A stretch of DNA of 64,000 bases from contig NZ_CP048409.1 in NCBI RefSeq assembly GCF_010448835.1, positions 4,443,501 to 4,507,500 of the forward strand, in the 5' to 3' direction. Numbering within the stretch: the stretch's first letter is position 1; the number at the start of each line of letters is the position of its first letter. The notes under the pieces were generated by a model. The model made no database searches, was not told the origin of the DNA, and saw only the letters and a list, made by a program, of their open reading frames with translations. The translations under genes and the position numbers were made by a program. Shown piece after piece: positions 43,062 to 52,365 of this stretch. This DNA is from Draconibacterium halophilum. GTDB taxonomy: Bacteria; Bacteroidota; Bacteroidia; Bacteroidales; Prolixibacteraceae.

Positions 43062-44292
43062 ATTTCTCTATTTTAAATCCGATCTTTTCCAGGTCATCCC
43101 AAAAGCCAGGATACGATTTGGTAACTACCATCGGATCATCAATTTGCATATTAAACCCAGCCAAAGCCATTGGAGCAAATGCCAATGCCATCCGGTGATC
43201 GTGATACGTTCTAATTATTGGATTTTCTTCCCGTTGCTCCTGATCAATCTTGCCTTCCCAGGCCAGTTCTCCATGTTCCGGTTCGGTAATACTAACGCCA
43301 AACTTTGCCAACTCGTTTTGTAGCGCAGCAATCCGGTCGGTTTCTTTTATCTTTAGTGTTTTTAAACCTGAAAAGTGGAATGGAATATTTTTAGCAACAC
43401 ATAAACATGCCATGGTTTGCGCCACATCAGGATTCTCAATAAAATCAAAAATCAGTTTTTCCGGCTGTCGGTTTTTACTTTTTGCTAACACAACACCCTC
43501 TGCTTTTTGTGTAGAAGTCACGCCAAACTGCTCAAACCATGTTGCAATATTAGCATCGCCCTGCAGACTATCAAGAAGCAAATTTTCCAACAAAACTTCG
43601 CCGTCACCCACCAGCGCCATCATCTGATACCAGTACGAGGCTCCCGACCAATCGGCCTCGCAAATAAGATCACGGGCAAAATATTTTTGTTCCGGCACAA
43701 AAACCTCATTATCGTCCCAACGGTATTTGATGCCAAATTTGGCCATCAGCTCCAGCGTAAGTTTTATGTACGACCGTGATGTGATATTACCTAACAATTT
43801 TAAAGTCAATCCATTTTCAACGGTTGGCGCAATCAATAAAAGAGCCGAAATATATTGGCTTGAAACGCTTCCATCCAGTTCAATAGTCTGTCCTTTAAGG
43901 TGCGAACCAAAAATTTTCAACGGCGGACATCCTTCATTTCCCAGGTATTCGATTTTGGCGCCTAACTGACTGAGTGCATCCACCAAAATAGAAATTGGGC
44001 GTTGCTGCATACGTTCTGAGCCGGTAATTTCCCACTCGCCCACTATTTTTGCCAGAAAAGCCGTTAGAAATCGCATGGCAGTTCCGGCATGCCCGATGTT
44101 AAATTTATTGCTGTTCGAAAAAAGTGCCGCCTCCAATACTTTTGTATCATCACTGGCCGACAAGTTTTTTATTGGGTACGGGCTATAACTCAACGCATTT
44201 ATAATCAATGCCCGGTTACTTATACTTTTTGAGGCCGGAAGATTAATTGCCCCGTTAATTTCTTTTATTTCGGTAGCTATCTGGTAAATCAT
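43060..44292 (-). CDS. aroA: 3-phosphoshikimate 1-carboxyvinyltransferase AroA
   Basis: A 410-residue EPSP synthase, which joins shikimate-3-phosphate with phosphoenolpyruvate in the shikimate pathway. The N-terminal LPASKSISNRALIINAL (18-34) holds the PEP-binding Lys. GHAGTAMRFLTAFLAK (about 67-82), LDGSVSSQYISALLL (about 136-150) and KETDRIAAL (about 320-328) are typical. It is slightly short compared with E. coli AroA (427). It lies 36 bp downstream of aroB on the same strand, forming a small aromatic amino acid operon. Confidence 0.95.
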   Translation of the reverse strand: MIYQIATEIKEINGAINLPASKSISNRALIINALSYSPYPIKNLSASDDTKVLEAALFSNSNKFNIGHAGTAMRFLTAFLAKIVGEWEITGSERMQQRPISILVDALSQLGAKIEYLGNEGCPPLKIFGSHLKGQTIELDGSVSSQYISALLLIAPTVENGLTLKLLGNITSRSYIKLTLELMAKFGIKYRWDDNEVFVPEQKYFARDLICEADWSGASYWYQMMALVGDGEVLLENLLLDSLQGDANIATWFEQFGVTSTQKAEGVVLAKSKNRQPEKLIFDFIENPDVAQTMACLCVAKNIPFHFSGLKTLKIKETDRIAALQNELAKFGVSITEPEHGELAWEGKIDQEQREENPIIRTYHDHRMALAFAPMALAGFNMQIDDPMVVTKSYPGFWDDLEKIGFKIEK

Positions 44293-44328
44293 GTTTGAAT
44301 TTGTAATGAGATTAAAACAGCCTGCGAG

Positions 44329-45393
44329 TTACAGACTTTTGTAATAGTTAAGCGCTTCCAAAATCAAATCTTTGCTGCAATTTTGATTGATAGCAATTTC
44401 TCCAACTTTTGGCAACAATGTAAAATTGATCCGCCCCGAATCATTCTTTTTATCGTGTGTCATCAACTGATATAATTGCTCAAAATCATTGTCGGCAATC
44501 TCAAATTTTCCGTAAATATCGAGCATCCATTTTGTCCATTTATCACAGTCCTGCTGCGGAAGACCACACATTTTAACCGATAGAAACAATTCTGCAATCA
44601 TAGCATAAGCCACGGCATAACCGTGCAGAACCGGCCGGTTTCGTGACATCGCCAGACTTTCGAATGCATGTCCAACGGTGTGCCCAAAATTCAGTGCTTT
44701 ACGAATGTTATTTTCGGTAAGATCGTTGGCTACAAAGTACTCTTTCACATTCACTGAATGCCGAATAACTTCCTGCAACAGGTCGTAATCAATAGTGTCG
44801 AAATTAAAATCTTTTAGTTCAGCCAAATGATCCGGGCTGTGAATCAATCCATGTTTAATCATTTCGGCAAAACCCGAGATAAAATTGTTGCGATCAATGG
44901 TTTTCAGAAAATCGGTATTGATAACAACGGCAACGGGTTCTTTAAACACCCCGATTTCGTTTTTTAGCCCATTAAAATTAAAGCCGGTTTTTCCACCAAC
45001 CGAGGCGTCAACCTGTGATAATAACGTTGTTGGAACATTCAGAAAATCGATTCCACGTTTAAAAGTGCTGGCTGCAAAACCTGCTAGGTCGGTTAGCATT
45101 CCGCCTCCAATATTAATAAGTAACGACTTGCGATCACCTTCATTTTCAGACAAAAACTGCCAAATGGTTTCTACCGAAGTGATTTTTTTGTTGTTCTCTC
45201 CCGCAGGTACAACCACCTTTTTAATACCATTGCTCGTCAGAAAACTATCAATTTTAGCTACCCAAAGTTGATCAACAGTTTCTTCGGTAGCCAGAAAGAC
45301 CTTTCCTTTTGGATATTTATCGATGTAAGCCTGAAGTTCTTGTTGCAGTTTCCGGCTATAAATTATTTTAGAGTAAATCTTTGAATTTCCCAT
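44329..45393 (-). CDS. aroB: 3-dehydroquinate synthase AroB
   Basis: A 354-residue enzyme for the second step of the shikimate pathway (DAHP to 3-dehydroquinate, NAD- and metal-dependent). Motifs seen are GGGMLTDLAGFAASTFKRGI (about 97-116, NAD binding), DASVGGKTGFN (about 128-138) and the metal-binding NFGHTVGHAFE (about 236-246). It heads the aroB-aroA pair; a weak -7-like box (TAACTTTA) lies about 20 bp upstream. Confidence 0.96.
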   Translation of the reverse strand: MGNSKIYSKIIYSRKLQQELQAYIDKYPKGKVFLATEETVDQLWVAKIDSFLTSNGIKKVVVPAGENNKKITSVETIWQFLSENEGDRKSLLINIGGGMLTDLAGFAASTFKRGIDFLNVPTTLLSQVDASVGGKTGFNFNGLKNEIGVFKEPVAVVINTDFLKTIDRNNFISGFAEMIKHGLIHSPDHLAELKDFNFDTIDYDLLQEVIRHSVNVKEYFVANDLTENNIRKALNFGHTVGHAFESLAMSRNRPVLHGYAVAYAMIAELFLSVKMCGLPQQDCDKWTKWMLDIYGKFEIADNDFEQLYQLMTHDKKNDSGRINFTLLPKVGEIAINQNCSKDLILEALNYYKSL

Positions 45394-45490
45394 ATGTAGC
45401 TGCTAAATTGCGATAAAGTTACAATAAAAATGGCATTGCCTTTTTTTTAGTTTGTTCTCGCCAATAGTTTTTGATATTTAATAACGAAAG

Positions 45491-45943
45491 ATGACAATAA
45501 GCAACACTGAAAAAGTTTCGAAGATCAAAAAAATATTCTACCTGGTTTCCATTGTTATCGCACTGGGAATTCTGGCTTTATTTTTACTCGATCATGTCTT
45601 GTATGCACTTGCCGGATTAGGCGTTTTCTCGTGTTGGTATCTCTATTTTCATGTGGCCGATTATCAATACATAGAGTTTTCGGACGATAACAATAAAATT
45701 GTTCTTAAATATTATAAGGTAGTTAGTCTGGGCGGAAAATCGTATAATTCCATTGAATTTCCAAAATACCGTTTAAGAAAAATCTATTTTGAGAATTCAT
45801 TTTTTGGAAAATTATCCGATCTCACGCTCATCATCAAAACCAATAGAGGAACAGCCGAATATCCATCAGTAAGCTTAGCCGGATTAAATTTCGAAGACCG
45901 TAAACGAATTCAGGAATCACTCAATTCAATCCTAAAAACATAA
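45491..45943 (+). CDS. Small membrane protein of unknown function
   Basis: A 150-residue protein with two closely spaced N-terminal membrane helices (about 14-34 and 38-54), followed by a soluble part with alternating hydrophobic residues that looks like a beta-rich PH-like domain (YQYIEFSDDNNKIVLKYY onward). I do not recognise a named family. It is divergent from aroB and 19 bp upstream of dprA, so it is probably co-transcribed with dprA, which does not reveal its function. Confidence 0.8.
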   Translation: MTISNTEKVSKIKKIFYLVSIVIALGILALFLLDHVLYALAGLGVFSCWYLYFHVADYQYIEFSDDNNKIVLKYYKVVSLGGKSYNSIEFPKYRLRKIYFENSFFGKLSDLTLIIKTNRGTAEYPSVSLAGLNFEDRKRIQESLNSILKT

Positions 45944-45962
45944 TTCAGATCTCCCTGCACTT

Positions 45963-47066
45963 ATGAATGAAGATCTTAAATACAAAATTGCATTATCGAT
46001 GCTTCCCAACATTGGCGGAATTCTTGCCCGCAATTTGGTTGCCTATATTGGCAGTGCCGAGGGTGTTTTTTCGCAATCGGCAAAAGCATTAACAAAAGTT
46101 CCAGGAATAGGCGAACTTTATGCCCGTCAGATAAAGAAAAGCAATGTTATACCAAAGGCTGAAAAGGAGTTGGAGTACATTGATAAAAACGGAATTGGTG
46201 TTCATTTTTATACCGATTCAACTTATCCCCGAAGATTAAAAAGCTGTGTAGATGCGCCTCTTATAATTTACACAAGGGGGAAGATGAATCTCGACACCGA
46301 GCGTGTGATCAGCATTGTTGGGACGCGTAACGCCACGGAATATGGAAAATCAATCGTTAATGATCTTTGCCGCGAATTTGCAGAAAGGAAATACAACATT
46401 CTCGTTGTTAGCGGCCTGGCATACGGCATTGATGTGCAAGCTCACCGAAGTGCACTGAAATACAAGCTGCCCACCGTTGGAGTTGTTGCTCATGGAATGG
46501 ACATGCTTTACCCGGCAATTCATAAACAAACGGCAACAAAAATGCTGGAATGCGGCGGAATTATTACTGATTTTCCAAGTAACTCAAAGATCGATCCAAC
46601 CAATTTTATTAAACGAAATCGTATTATCGCAGGATTGGCCGATGCTACAATTGTAGTTGAGTCGGCAGCAAAGGGAGGCTCATTAATTACAGCCGATATT
46701 GCCTCGTCATATAACCGCGATGTGTTTGCTTTTCCCGGACGTTCGGGTGATACCTATTCAAAAGGTTGTAATCAACTGATTAGAAACCACGGCGCCACGC
46801 TAATTGAGAATATTGAAGATCTTGAATATTTTATGGGTTGGGAAGTAAGCGATAAAGTTGAAGCCATTCAGTCGAGTTTGTTTATTGATTTAAACCCGCA
46901 GGAACAAAAAGTAATTGATCTTTTAAAAGAAAAAGGGGAACTGTTTATCGATCAGATTTCAGGCGAAATAAAACTTCCTGTAAGTCGTGTTTCGGCCATG
47001 ATGCTAAACCTTGAGTTTAAGAACCTTTTGATTGCCCTACCGGGGAAAATGTACAAATTGAGATAA
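45963..47066 (+). CDS. dprA: DNA processing protein DprA
   Basis: A 367-residue protein of the DprA/Smf family, which loads RecA on incoming single-stranded DNA during natural transformation. A short N-terminal SAM-like/HhH region (LTKVPGIGELYARQIKK, about 40-56) precedes the Rossmann-fold core with SIVGTRNATEYGKSI (about 118-132), VVSGLAYGIDVQAH (about 157-170) and GGSLITADIA. The C-terminal winged-helix domain (about 305-367) is present. It is complete and follows the small membrane protein gene by 19 bp. Confidence 0.96.
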   Translation: MNEDLKYKIALSMLPNIGGILARNLVAYIGSAEGVFSQSAKALTKVPGIGELYARQIKKSNVIPKAEKELEYIDKNGIGVHFYTDSTYPRRLKSCVDAPLIIYTRGKMNLDTERVISIVGTRNATEYGKSIVNDLCREFAERKYNILVVSGLAYGIDVQAHRSALKYKLPTVGVVAHGMDMLYPAIHKQTATKMLECGGIITDFPSNSKIDPTNFIKRNRIIAGLADATIVVESAAKGGSLITADIASSYNRDVFAFPGRSGDTYSKGCNQLIRNHGATLIENIEDLEYFMGWEVSDKVEAIQSSLFIDLNPQEQKVIDLLKEKGELFIDQISGEIKLPVSRVSAMMLNLEFKNLLIALPGKMYKLR

Positions 47067-47089
47067 GTCGGCTTTATTTTCTAATTTTG
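47058..47089 (+). promoter_or_regulatory. Promoter (TTG, 21 bp, TAATTTTG) of the DEAD-box helicase gene
   Basis: A TTG at 47058-47060 and an exact -7 box TAATTTTG at 47082-47089 have near-canonical spacing. The start of transcription near 47096 leaves an untranslated leader of about 120 nt, which is long, as is common for cold-regulated helicase genes. Confidence 0.55.
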
Positions 47090-47218
47090 CAGCCAAACAG
47101 ACAATTCTGTAGTTTAAATTTTATGGAATGAAACGAGCATGTAAAAATTATTGCATACCGGATAAACATAGTACACGAGTTCCATCGAATACCATTGAAA
47201 ATTAACAATTCGAATAAG

Positions 47219-48538
47219 ATGAAAAAGACTTTTGAAGATTTAAAAGTTGCAAAATCAATATTAAAATCGCTTGACGATATTGGGTTTACTACACCAACGC
47301 CCATACAAGAGAAAGCAATTCCGAAGATTAATTCAGGAGTTAATATTGTAGGAGTAGCGCAAACCGGTACCGGCAAAACTGCTGCCTATCTGCTTCCCCT
47401 GCTTACGCGATTAAGAAAGCCGGAAGGAACAGATCCACGAGTTGTAGTGATTGTTCCCACACGCGAATTGGCCATTCAGGTCGGTGAAGATATTGCTGAA
47501 TTAATAAGTTACTCTGAATTACGCCATGCTGCAGTATTTGGCGGTATTGGCTGGACAAAACATGCTGCCCTGCTCGAACCGGGCATCGATATTCTTGTTG
47601 CTACACCCGGCCGCATGTGGGATTTATACCAGGCAGGAGCTTTACGCTTAAAGAAAGTGAAATACCTGGTTATCGACGAAGCCGACCGCATGCTGGACTT
47701 GGGATTTATGCCACAAATCCAACAGCTACAAGAGATCCTGCCGTCACGCAGACAAAACCTTTTATTTTCGGCTACATTTTCGGAAAAAATAGAAACGCTT
47801 GCCGAGGATTTTCTCGACCATTATGACAAACTTGAAATAGCACCCTCGGCAACTCCGGTTGGTCTGGTAACACAAATTTGTTATAAGGTTCCGAATTACA
47901 GAACAAAGCTCAATCTGATCAAATACCTGCTTGAAGATGCAGAAAACTTTAGCCGCGTAGTTATTTTTGTAAAAACAAAAGAACATGCCGAGGGAGTGTA
48001 CAAAGTTGTTCAGCGAAAAGCAGAGGGAGAAAAGCGTATTCTCCATTCTAACAAATCACAAAACTCGCGTATAAATTCTATACAGGCATTTAAAAAGGGT
48101 GAGGTTCGGATACTCATTACTACCGATGTTTCGGCACGGGGGATGGATGTGAGCCAGGTGAGCCACGTTATAAATTTCGATCTGCCGAATGATTACGACG
48201 ATTATATTCACCGAATTGGCCGAACTGCGCGTGCTGGGAATAAGGGTGATGCCATTACATTAATCGACCCGGCCGCTGAATGGCACTGGAAACATATTGA
48301 AAGTTTAATGCGCAAAGAGATTAAGCTTCTTGATTTGCCAAAAGAGGTTGAAGTGGCCGAATCGGAATCTAAAGAAGAACAGGATATGTTGCGCGAAATC
48401 GATCGGCAGCGCAAAATCGAAGATCCGTCTTTCCAGGGAGCTTTTCATCAGAAAAAAAGAAAAGGGTCTTCCAAACGTTCTTTTGAAGATAAGTTTTCGC
48501 GCACTAAAGAGCGTCAAAAAAGAAAGAAAAGAAGATAA
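47219..48538 (+). CDS. DEAD-box ATP-dependent RNA helicase
   Basis: A 439-residue helicase of the RhlE/CsdA group. All motifs are visible: Q motif with PTPIQEKAIP, motif I AQTGTGKTAAYL (about 46-57), PTRELAIQ, motif II VIDEADRMLDLGF (about 150-162), motif III SATF, and motif VI HRIGRTARAG (about 333-342). The C-terminal tail (about 390-439) is strongly basic and likely contacts RNA. Likely roles are ribosome assembly or mRNA turnover. The ATG at 47219 begins family similarity; a TTG at 47195 is unlikely. Confidence 0.95.
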   Translation: MKKTFEDLKVAKSILKSLDDIGFTTPTPIQEKAIPKINSGVNIVGVAQTGTGKTAAYLLPLLTRLRKPEGTDPRVVVIVPTRELAIQVGEDIAELISYSELRHAAVFGGIGWTKHAALLEPGIDILVATPGRMWDLYQAGALRLKKVKYLVIDEADRMLDLGFMPQIQQLQEILPSRRQNLLFSATFSEKIETLAEDFLDHYDKLEIAPSATPVGLVTQICYKVPNYRTKLNLIKYLLEDAENFSRVVIFVKTKEHAEGVYKVVQRKAEGEKRILHSNKSQNSRINSIQAFKKGEVRILITTDVSARGMDVSQVSHVINFDLPNDYDDYIHRIGRTARAGNKGDAITLIDPAAEWHWKHIESLMRKEIKLLDLPKEVEVAESESKEEQDMLREIDRQRKIEDPSFQGAFHQKKRKGSSKRSFEDKFSRTKERQKRKKRR

Positions 48539-48580
48539 TATTGAGCACCAATGTAGATGTTTACACAAAAATAGGGTAAC

Positions 48581-48612
48581 AAAAAAGGGAAGCAAATGCC
48601 TCCCTTTTTTGT
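48581..48612. terminator. Bidirectional terminator between helicase and exbD genes
   Basis: AAAAAAGGGA and TCCCTTTTTT form a 10-bp stem around a 10-nt loop. It separates the convergent helicase and ExbD genes. Confidence 0.85.
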
Positions 48613-48627
48613 ATATAAGTCTATGAA

Positions 48628-49098
48628 TTATCTTTCAGCTCTCTTTCTTGCTGAGTAGTTAATGTTTAATGCAGCCGATTTACGCAATTCCTGCTTTACA
48701 TCGCCAACAATACTCATTCTCGTATTCTCATCAATTTTCAACGAAGTTACCATAAAAGGTTGTTCAGCCTCATCTCGGGCTTCACGTTCCGCTATAACAA
48801 AGTCTTGTACTTCATCAACTGTTGCGAATTGGTCGTTCAACTGAATACGTGGAGCCTTACCAAACGTTTTCTGAAACGCAGGAAGAGGTTCTCCAATGTA
48901 AATGTAACTTACTAAAGATTTTTTTTCCAGTTTACTTAATTCAGTAGCTTGTGGAATATTCATTTTCACCTTTAGTGTTACCTCACGCATAGTTGTACTA
49001 ACCATAAAGAAGAACAGAAGCATGAACACAATATCAGGCAACGAAGCCGTTGAAATAGGAGGTAATTCCTTACCATCATCTTTTCTAAACTTGCTCAT
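48628..49098 (-). CDS. ExbD/TolR-family biopolymer transporter, second copy
   Basis: A 156-residue ExbD/TolR protein: a short cytoplasmic N-terminus, one membrane helix (about 20-40, LPDIVFMLLFFFMVSTTM) with the conserved Asp near its start, and a periplasmic domain. With ExbB-type proteins it uses the proton gradient to energise TonB-type outer membrane transport. It is the last gene of the exbB-exbD-exbD cluster, 11 bp after the first exbD. Confidence 0.93.
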   Translation of the reverse strand: MSKFRKDDGKELPPISTASLPDIVFMLLFFFMVSTTMREVTLKVKMNIPQATELSKLEKKSLVSYIYIGEPLPAFQKTFGKAPRIQLNDQFATVDEVQDFVIAEREARDEAEQPFMVTSLKIDENTRMSIVGDVKQELRKSAALNINYSARKRAER

Positions 49099-49109
49099 AA
49101 TCTATTCTT

Positions 49110-49682
49110 TTAAATTTTACCTTTTGGTTCAGCTTCAGAAATTTTCTGAGGATAAATCTTTCGGATGGCGTCTTGTTTGTCACCATCAAGATCTTCATAA
49201 GCTTTACCAAACTCTTGTTTAGCCAACTCGTCTCTTAATTCATTAATGGCAGCAACCAGTTCGTTTTGAACAGCGAGATAGGTCCCATATTGAGTATCTA
49301 AATCGTTTCGTAATGAAATCACCCCTTTTGTTACCATAACTTGTCCAAAGTATGGTATCTCCATGGGTTCTTTCTCAGGCAAATTTTCAGCATTATATGG
49401 GTTCGCCATAAATTCTTTTGCCCTTTCACGCAGATTCTCAATTTGTTCGTAGTCACCTTCCACTAACAGGTCGTTATTCTTATTAACAAGCACAACAAAA
49501 ATATTCCTTTCATTGATTTCGTTATTCTGATCCTTTAATTCGTCAGGATCGACCCATTGCGGAAGTTTTCTTCGAAGACCGCTGTCAACGTCCATCGTGG
49601 TTGTTACCAGGAAGAAGATCAGCAACATAAATGCAATATCTGCTAAAGATGCTGCTGGTATTTCAGGTATTTTTTTAGCCAT
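49110..49682 (-). CDS. ExbD/TolR-family biopolymer transporter, first copy
   Basis: A 190-residue ExbD/TolR protein with the helix AASLADIAFMLLIFFLVTTT (9-28), including the functional Asp, and a longer periplasmic part than its neighbour, with a charged C-terminal region (about 140-190). The two ExbD proteins differ clearly in the periplasmic domain, so they may form heteromeric complexes with the same ExbB, as suggested for other Bacteroidota. Confidence 0.93.
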   Translation of the reverse strand: MAKKIPEIPAASLADIAFMLLIFFLVTTTMDVDSGLRRKLPQWVDPDELKDQNNEINERNIFVVLVNKNNDLLVEGDYEQIENLRERAKEFMANPYNAENLPEKEPMEIPYFGQVMVTKGVISLRNDLDTQYGTYLAVQNELVAAINELRDELAKQEFGKAYEDLDGDKQDAIRKIYPQKISEAEPKGKI

Positions 49683-49714
49683 AACTTTTTCCTGTTTTTA
49701 TTACCACGATTAAA

Positions 49715-50176
49715 CTATCTAAACAAACGCATTACTGATGATGATGCAACCGACAATACTGCCAATCCCAAAAGGATATACGTTGCATACAAACCAGTGT
49801 CTGTTAATTTTGCTACTCTCTCATTTAAGGTTCCGTCTGCCAAAAATTTGTCCACACCAATAAATTGTGGAATTTCTGGTGAAGCCATTAAATAGGCTAT
49901 TAAACCAACGACACCTAAAAATACTAGGGAAATGATTCCGTTCTTTGCAGCTTTTTTATCGGTGAACATGTGAAACAATCCGGAAAGAATTGCGACACCG
50001 GCACCAATAGCTACAAGTATGTAAGCCCATATAAGGTTGGTATTTACCCAACTTAACATTGCAGGATCAGTATCTACTTCATTGTTAACATTTACAATTA
50101 ACGAAACAAGAAGAATAACTGAAACAATGATAAGAGCCCACAGAATTATAGTAACTATTTTTCCTGTCTTACCCAT
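49715..50176 (-). CDS. Four-helix membrane protein in the ExbB/ExbD operon
   Basis: A 153-residue hydrophobic protein with four predicted membrane helices (about 5-28, 48-68, 80-98 and 128-150). I recall uncharacterised proteins of this kind sitting between exbB and exbD in Bacteroidota. It is 11 bp after exbB and 32 bp before exbD, so it is almost certainly translated as part of the complex-forming operon. It may be an accessory part of the motor; function unknown. Confidence 0.85.
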   Translation of the reverse strand: MGKTGKIVTIILWALIIVSVILLVSLIVNVNNEVDTDPAMLSWVNTNLIWAYILVAIGAGVAILSGLFHMFTDKKAAKNGIISLVFLGVVGLIAYLMASPEIPQFIGVDKFLADGTLNERVAKLTDTGLYATYILLGLAVLSVASSSVMRLFR

Positions 50177-50187
50177 TTCTTATACTC

Positions 50188-50997
50188 CTATTTTTTCATG
50201 TTATGTTTTACCAACAAGTCTAACAACGAGATAGATGCATCTTCCATGTTGTTAATAATGCTATCGATTTTAGCTACACAGTAGTTGTAGAAAATCTGAA
50301 GAATAATAGCAACAATAAGACCTGTTACAGTTGTAATCAAAGCTACTTTAATACCACCAGCTACAAGAGACGGGCTAATGTCACCTGCTACCTGGATAGC
50401 ATCGAAAGCGCCAATCATACCGATTACTGTACCCATGAAACCAAGCATCGGAGCCAAAGCGATGAAAAGTGCGATCCAGCTTAATCCTTTTTCTAAAAGA
50501 CCAGCCTGAACACCACCGTAAGAAATAACTGTTTTTTCAACTACGTCGATACCGTGATCGAAACGATCAAGACCTTGGTAGAAAATACCTGCAACAGGTC
50601 CGCGAGTATTACGACATACTTCTTTTGCAGCCTCAACACCACCACTCTCTAATGCTTCTTCAACTTCAGCCAATAGTTTTTTAGTGTTACTGGTTGCAAG
50701 GTTAAGGTAAAGAACTCTTTCAATTGCAAAGGCAAGACCTAAAATAAGGGCTACCAATACGAAAGTCATGAAAGTAGGATTACCTTCAATAAATTTTTGT
50801 TTTAACTGACTGTGAAGTGACTGACCTTCTTCTGCAGTTGCAGCAGCTTCTTCTTCCGCTATTGCAGCAGATGTTTCCTCTACTTGTTCAGTAGCAGTTT
50901 CAGTGGCAGCTGCTTCTTCCTCCTGAGCAAGCGCTACATTAGATGCCATAAAAAACAGCATCCCAAATACGGCTATTAACGCGAATAGTCTTTTCAT
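50188..50997 (-). CDS. MotA/TolQ/ExbB proton channel family protein
   Basis: A 269-residue ExbB-like protein with an N-terminal signal or signal anchor (MKRLFALIAVFGMLFFMASN), an Ala/Glu-rich periplasmic segment (about 25-60), then three membrane helices. The C-terminal pair carries the family pattern (LAPMLGFMGTVIGMIGAF, about 180-197; and ALITTVTGLIVAI, about 215-227). It forms the proton-conducting part of the energy-transducing motor with ExbD. It is the first gene of the cluster. Confidence 0.95.
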   Translation of the reverse strand: MKRLFALIAVFGMLFFMASNVALAQEEEAAATETATEQVEETSAAIAEEEAAATAEEGQSLHSQLKQKFIEGNPTFMTFVLVALILGLAFAIERVLYLNLATSNTKKLLAEVEEALESGGVEAAKEVCRNTRGPVAGIFYQGLDRFDHGIDVVEKTVISYGGVQAGLLEKGLSWIALFIALAPMLGFMGTVIGMIGAFDAIQVAGDISPSLVAGGIKVALITTVTGLIVAIILQIFYNYCVAKIDSIINNMEDASISLLDLLVKHNMKK

Positions 50998-51134
50998 AAT
51001 TGATTTGAATTTTTAATTAATAATCTCTTTGAATTTGTTTTTGTATTGATTTTTAAAATAATTAATCCTCTTTCCCACAAAAAACATGCCCTGATTAAAG
51101 ACTTGCTTCTTCTTAAAAGAACGTCTCATTTTTG

Positions 51135-51222
51135 CGGAGAGAGAGGGATTCGAACCCTCGGTACCCTTTCGGGGTACACACGCTTTCCAGGCGTGCCAGT
51201 TAAGCCACTCCTGCACCTCTCC
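51135..51222 (-). tRNA. tRNA-Ser (anticodon GGA)
   Basis: The minus strand folds into a class II tRNA of 88 nt: acceptor GGAGAGG/TCTCTCC, a D arm with GGAGTGGCTTAACTGG, an anticodon stem-loop with TGGAAAG (anticodon GGA, reading UCC/UCU), a long variable arm (TACCCCGAAAGGGTA), and a T arm GAGGGTTCGAATCCCTC. The discriminator base is G, as for tRNA-Ser. CCA is not encoded in full. Confidence 0.96.
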
Positions 51223-51293
51223 AAAATATTCCAGCGCGGCCTCCCAAAAATGAGGGCTGCAAATTAATAAAAAATTGTGAAATAAAAACTTTG

Positions 51294-52337
51294 CTATTCA
51301 CTAATTTCCCCGCGCAGACTTTTATTGAGGTACATTTTAATTTCGTCCGGTTTTAGGCCTTGCCCAAGCAAAAACATCAACTTTGTAACGGCTGCTTCAG
51401 TAGTCATATCTTTAGCCGAAACCACCCCGGCATTCAATAACTCAACACTTGTTTGATATTGCCCCATGACAACCTTACCCCCCTGGCATTGCGTTACATT
51501 CAGTACCACAATACCACGTTTTATAGTTCGTTTAATTGCATTAATCAACCATCGGGAAGTAGGGACATTTCCCGACCCAAATGTCTCAAATACAACTCCT
51601 TTCAATCCGGGGGTATTCAATACTGAATTAAATACATTCTGATTAATTCCCGGAAATATTTTAAGAATAACGACATTATCATCAAAGTCGGTGTTTACTT
51701 TTAATATTCCTTTATTCTCCGGGTAATAAATAAATTCGATACGATATTTTATGTCGATACCAGCAACAGCCAATGCCGGATAATTCACTGAACGAAACGC
51801 GCTGAACAATTCGGCATCACGTTTTAAAGTGCGGTTCCCGCGGTATAATTTAAAATCAAAATAAATACACACTTCGGGAACCAGACTTTCCCCGGACACT
51901 TTACCCGCCGCAATTTCAACCGCTGTGATCAGGTTTTCTTTTCCATCTGTACGTATCACTCCGATTGGCAATTGCGATCCGGTTAAAACAATTGGTTTAT
52001 CGAGGTTTTCGAACATATAACTTAGTGCCGATGCGGTGTAAGCCATAGTATCGGTTCCGTGCAAAACAACAAAACCATCGTAGGCATTATAATAACGTTC
52101 AATGGTTTTGGCAATTTTTATCCACGACATGGGATTCATATTAGAAGAATCGAGGGCCGGATTAAAAGTGATGGTTTTAATAATAAAATCAAATTTTTTC
52201 AACTCAGGAACCACCTCCTGAATTTTATCGAACTTCACCGGTTTTAAGGCACCATTTTTGGCATCTTGAACCATACCAATGGTACCTCCGGTATATATAA
52301 TTAATATGGAAGTTTTTTTGGCAGTTTTTTTGGTCAT
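51294..52337 (-). CDS. ansA: Type I L-asparaginase
   Basis: A 347-residue asparaginase of the cytoplasmic type I class. The first active-site motif is IIYTGGTIGM (13-22, nucleophile Thr), the second VLHGTDTMAYTASAL (about 93-107). No signal peptide is seen. It converts asparagine to aspartate and ammonia. It follows tatD by 28 bp on the same strand, so both are probably transcribed together. Confidence 0.94.
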   Translation of the reverse strand: MTKKTAKKTSILIIYTGGTIGMVQDAKNGALKPVKFDKIQEVVPELKKFDFIIKTITFNPALDSSNMNPMSWIKIAKTIERYYNAYDGFVVLHGTDTMAYTASALSYMFENLDKPIVLTGSQLPIGVIRTDGKENLITAVEIAAGKVSGESLVPEVCIYFDFKLYRGNRTLKRDAELFSAFRSVNYPALAVAGIDIKYRIEFIYYPENKGILKVNTDFDDNVVILKIFPGINQNVFNSVLNTPGLKGVVFETFGSGNVPTSRWLINAIKRTIKRGIVVLNVTQCQGGKVVMGQYQTSVELLNAGVVSAKDMTTEAAVTKLMFLLGQGLKPDEIKMYLNKSLRGEISE

Positions 52338-52365
52338 TGCAGTTTTTAATTAGGGCTGCAAGTTA

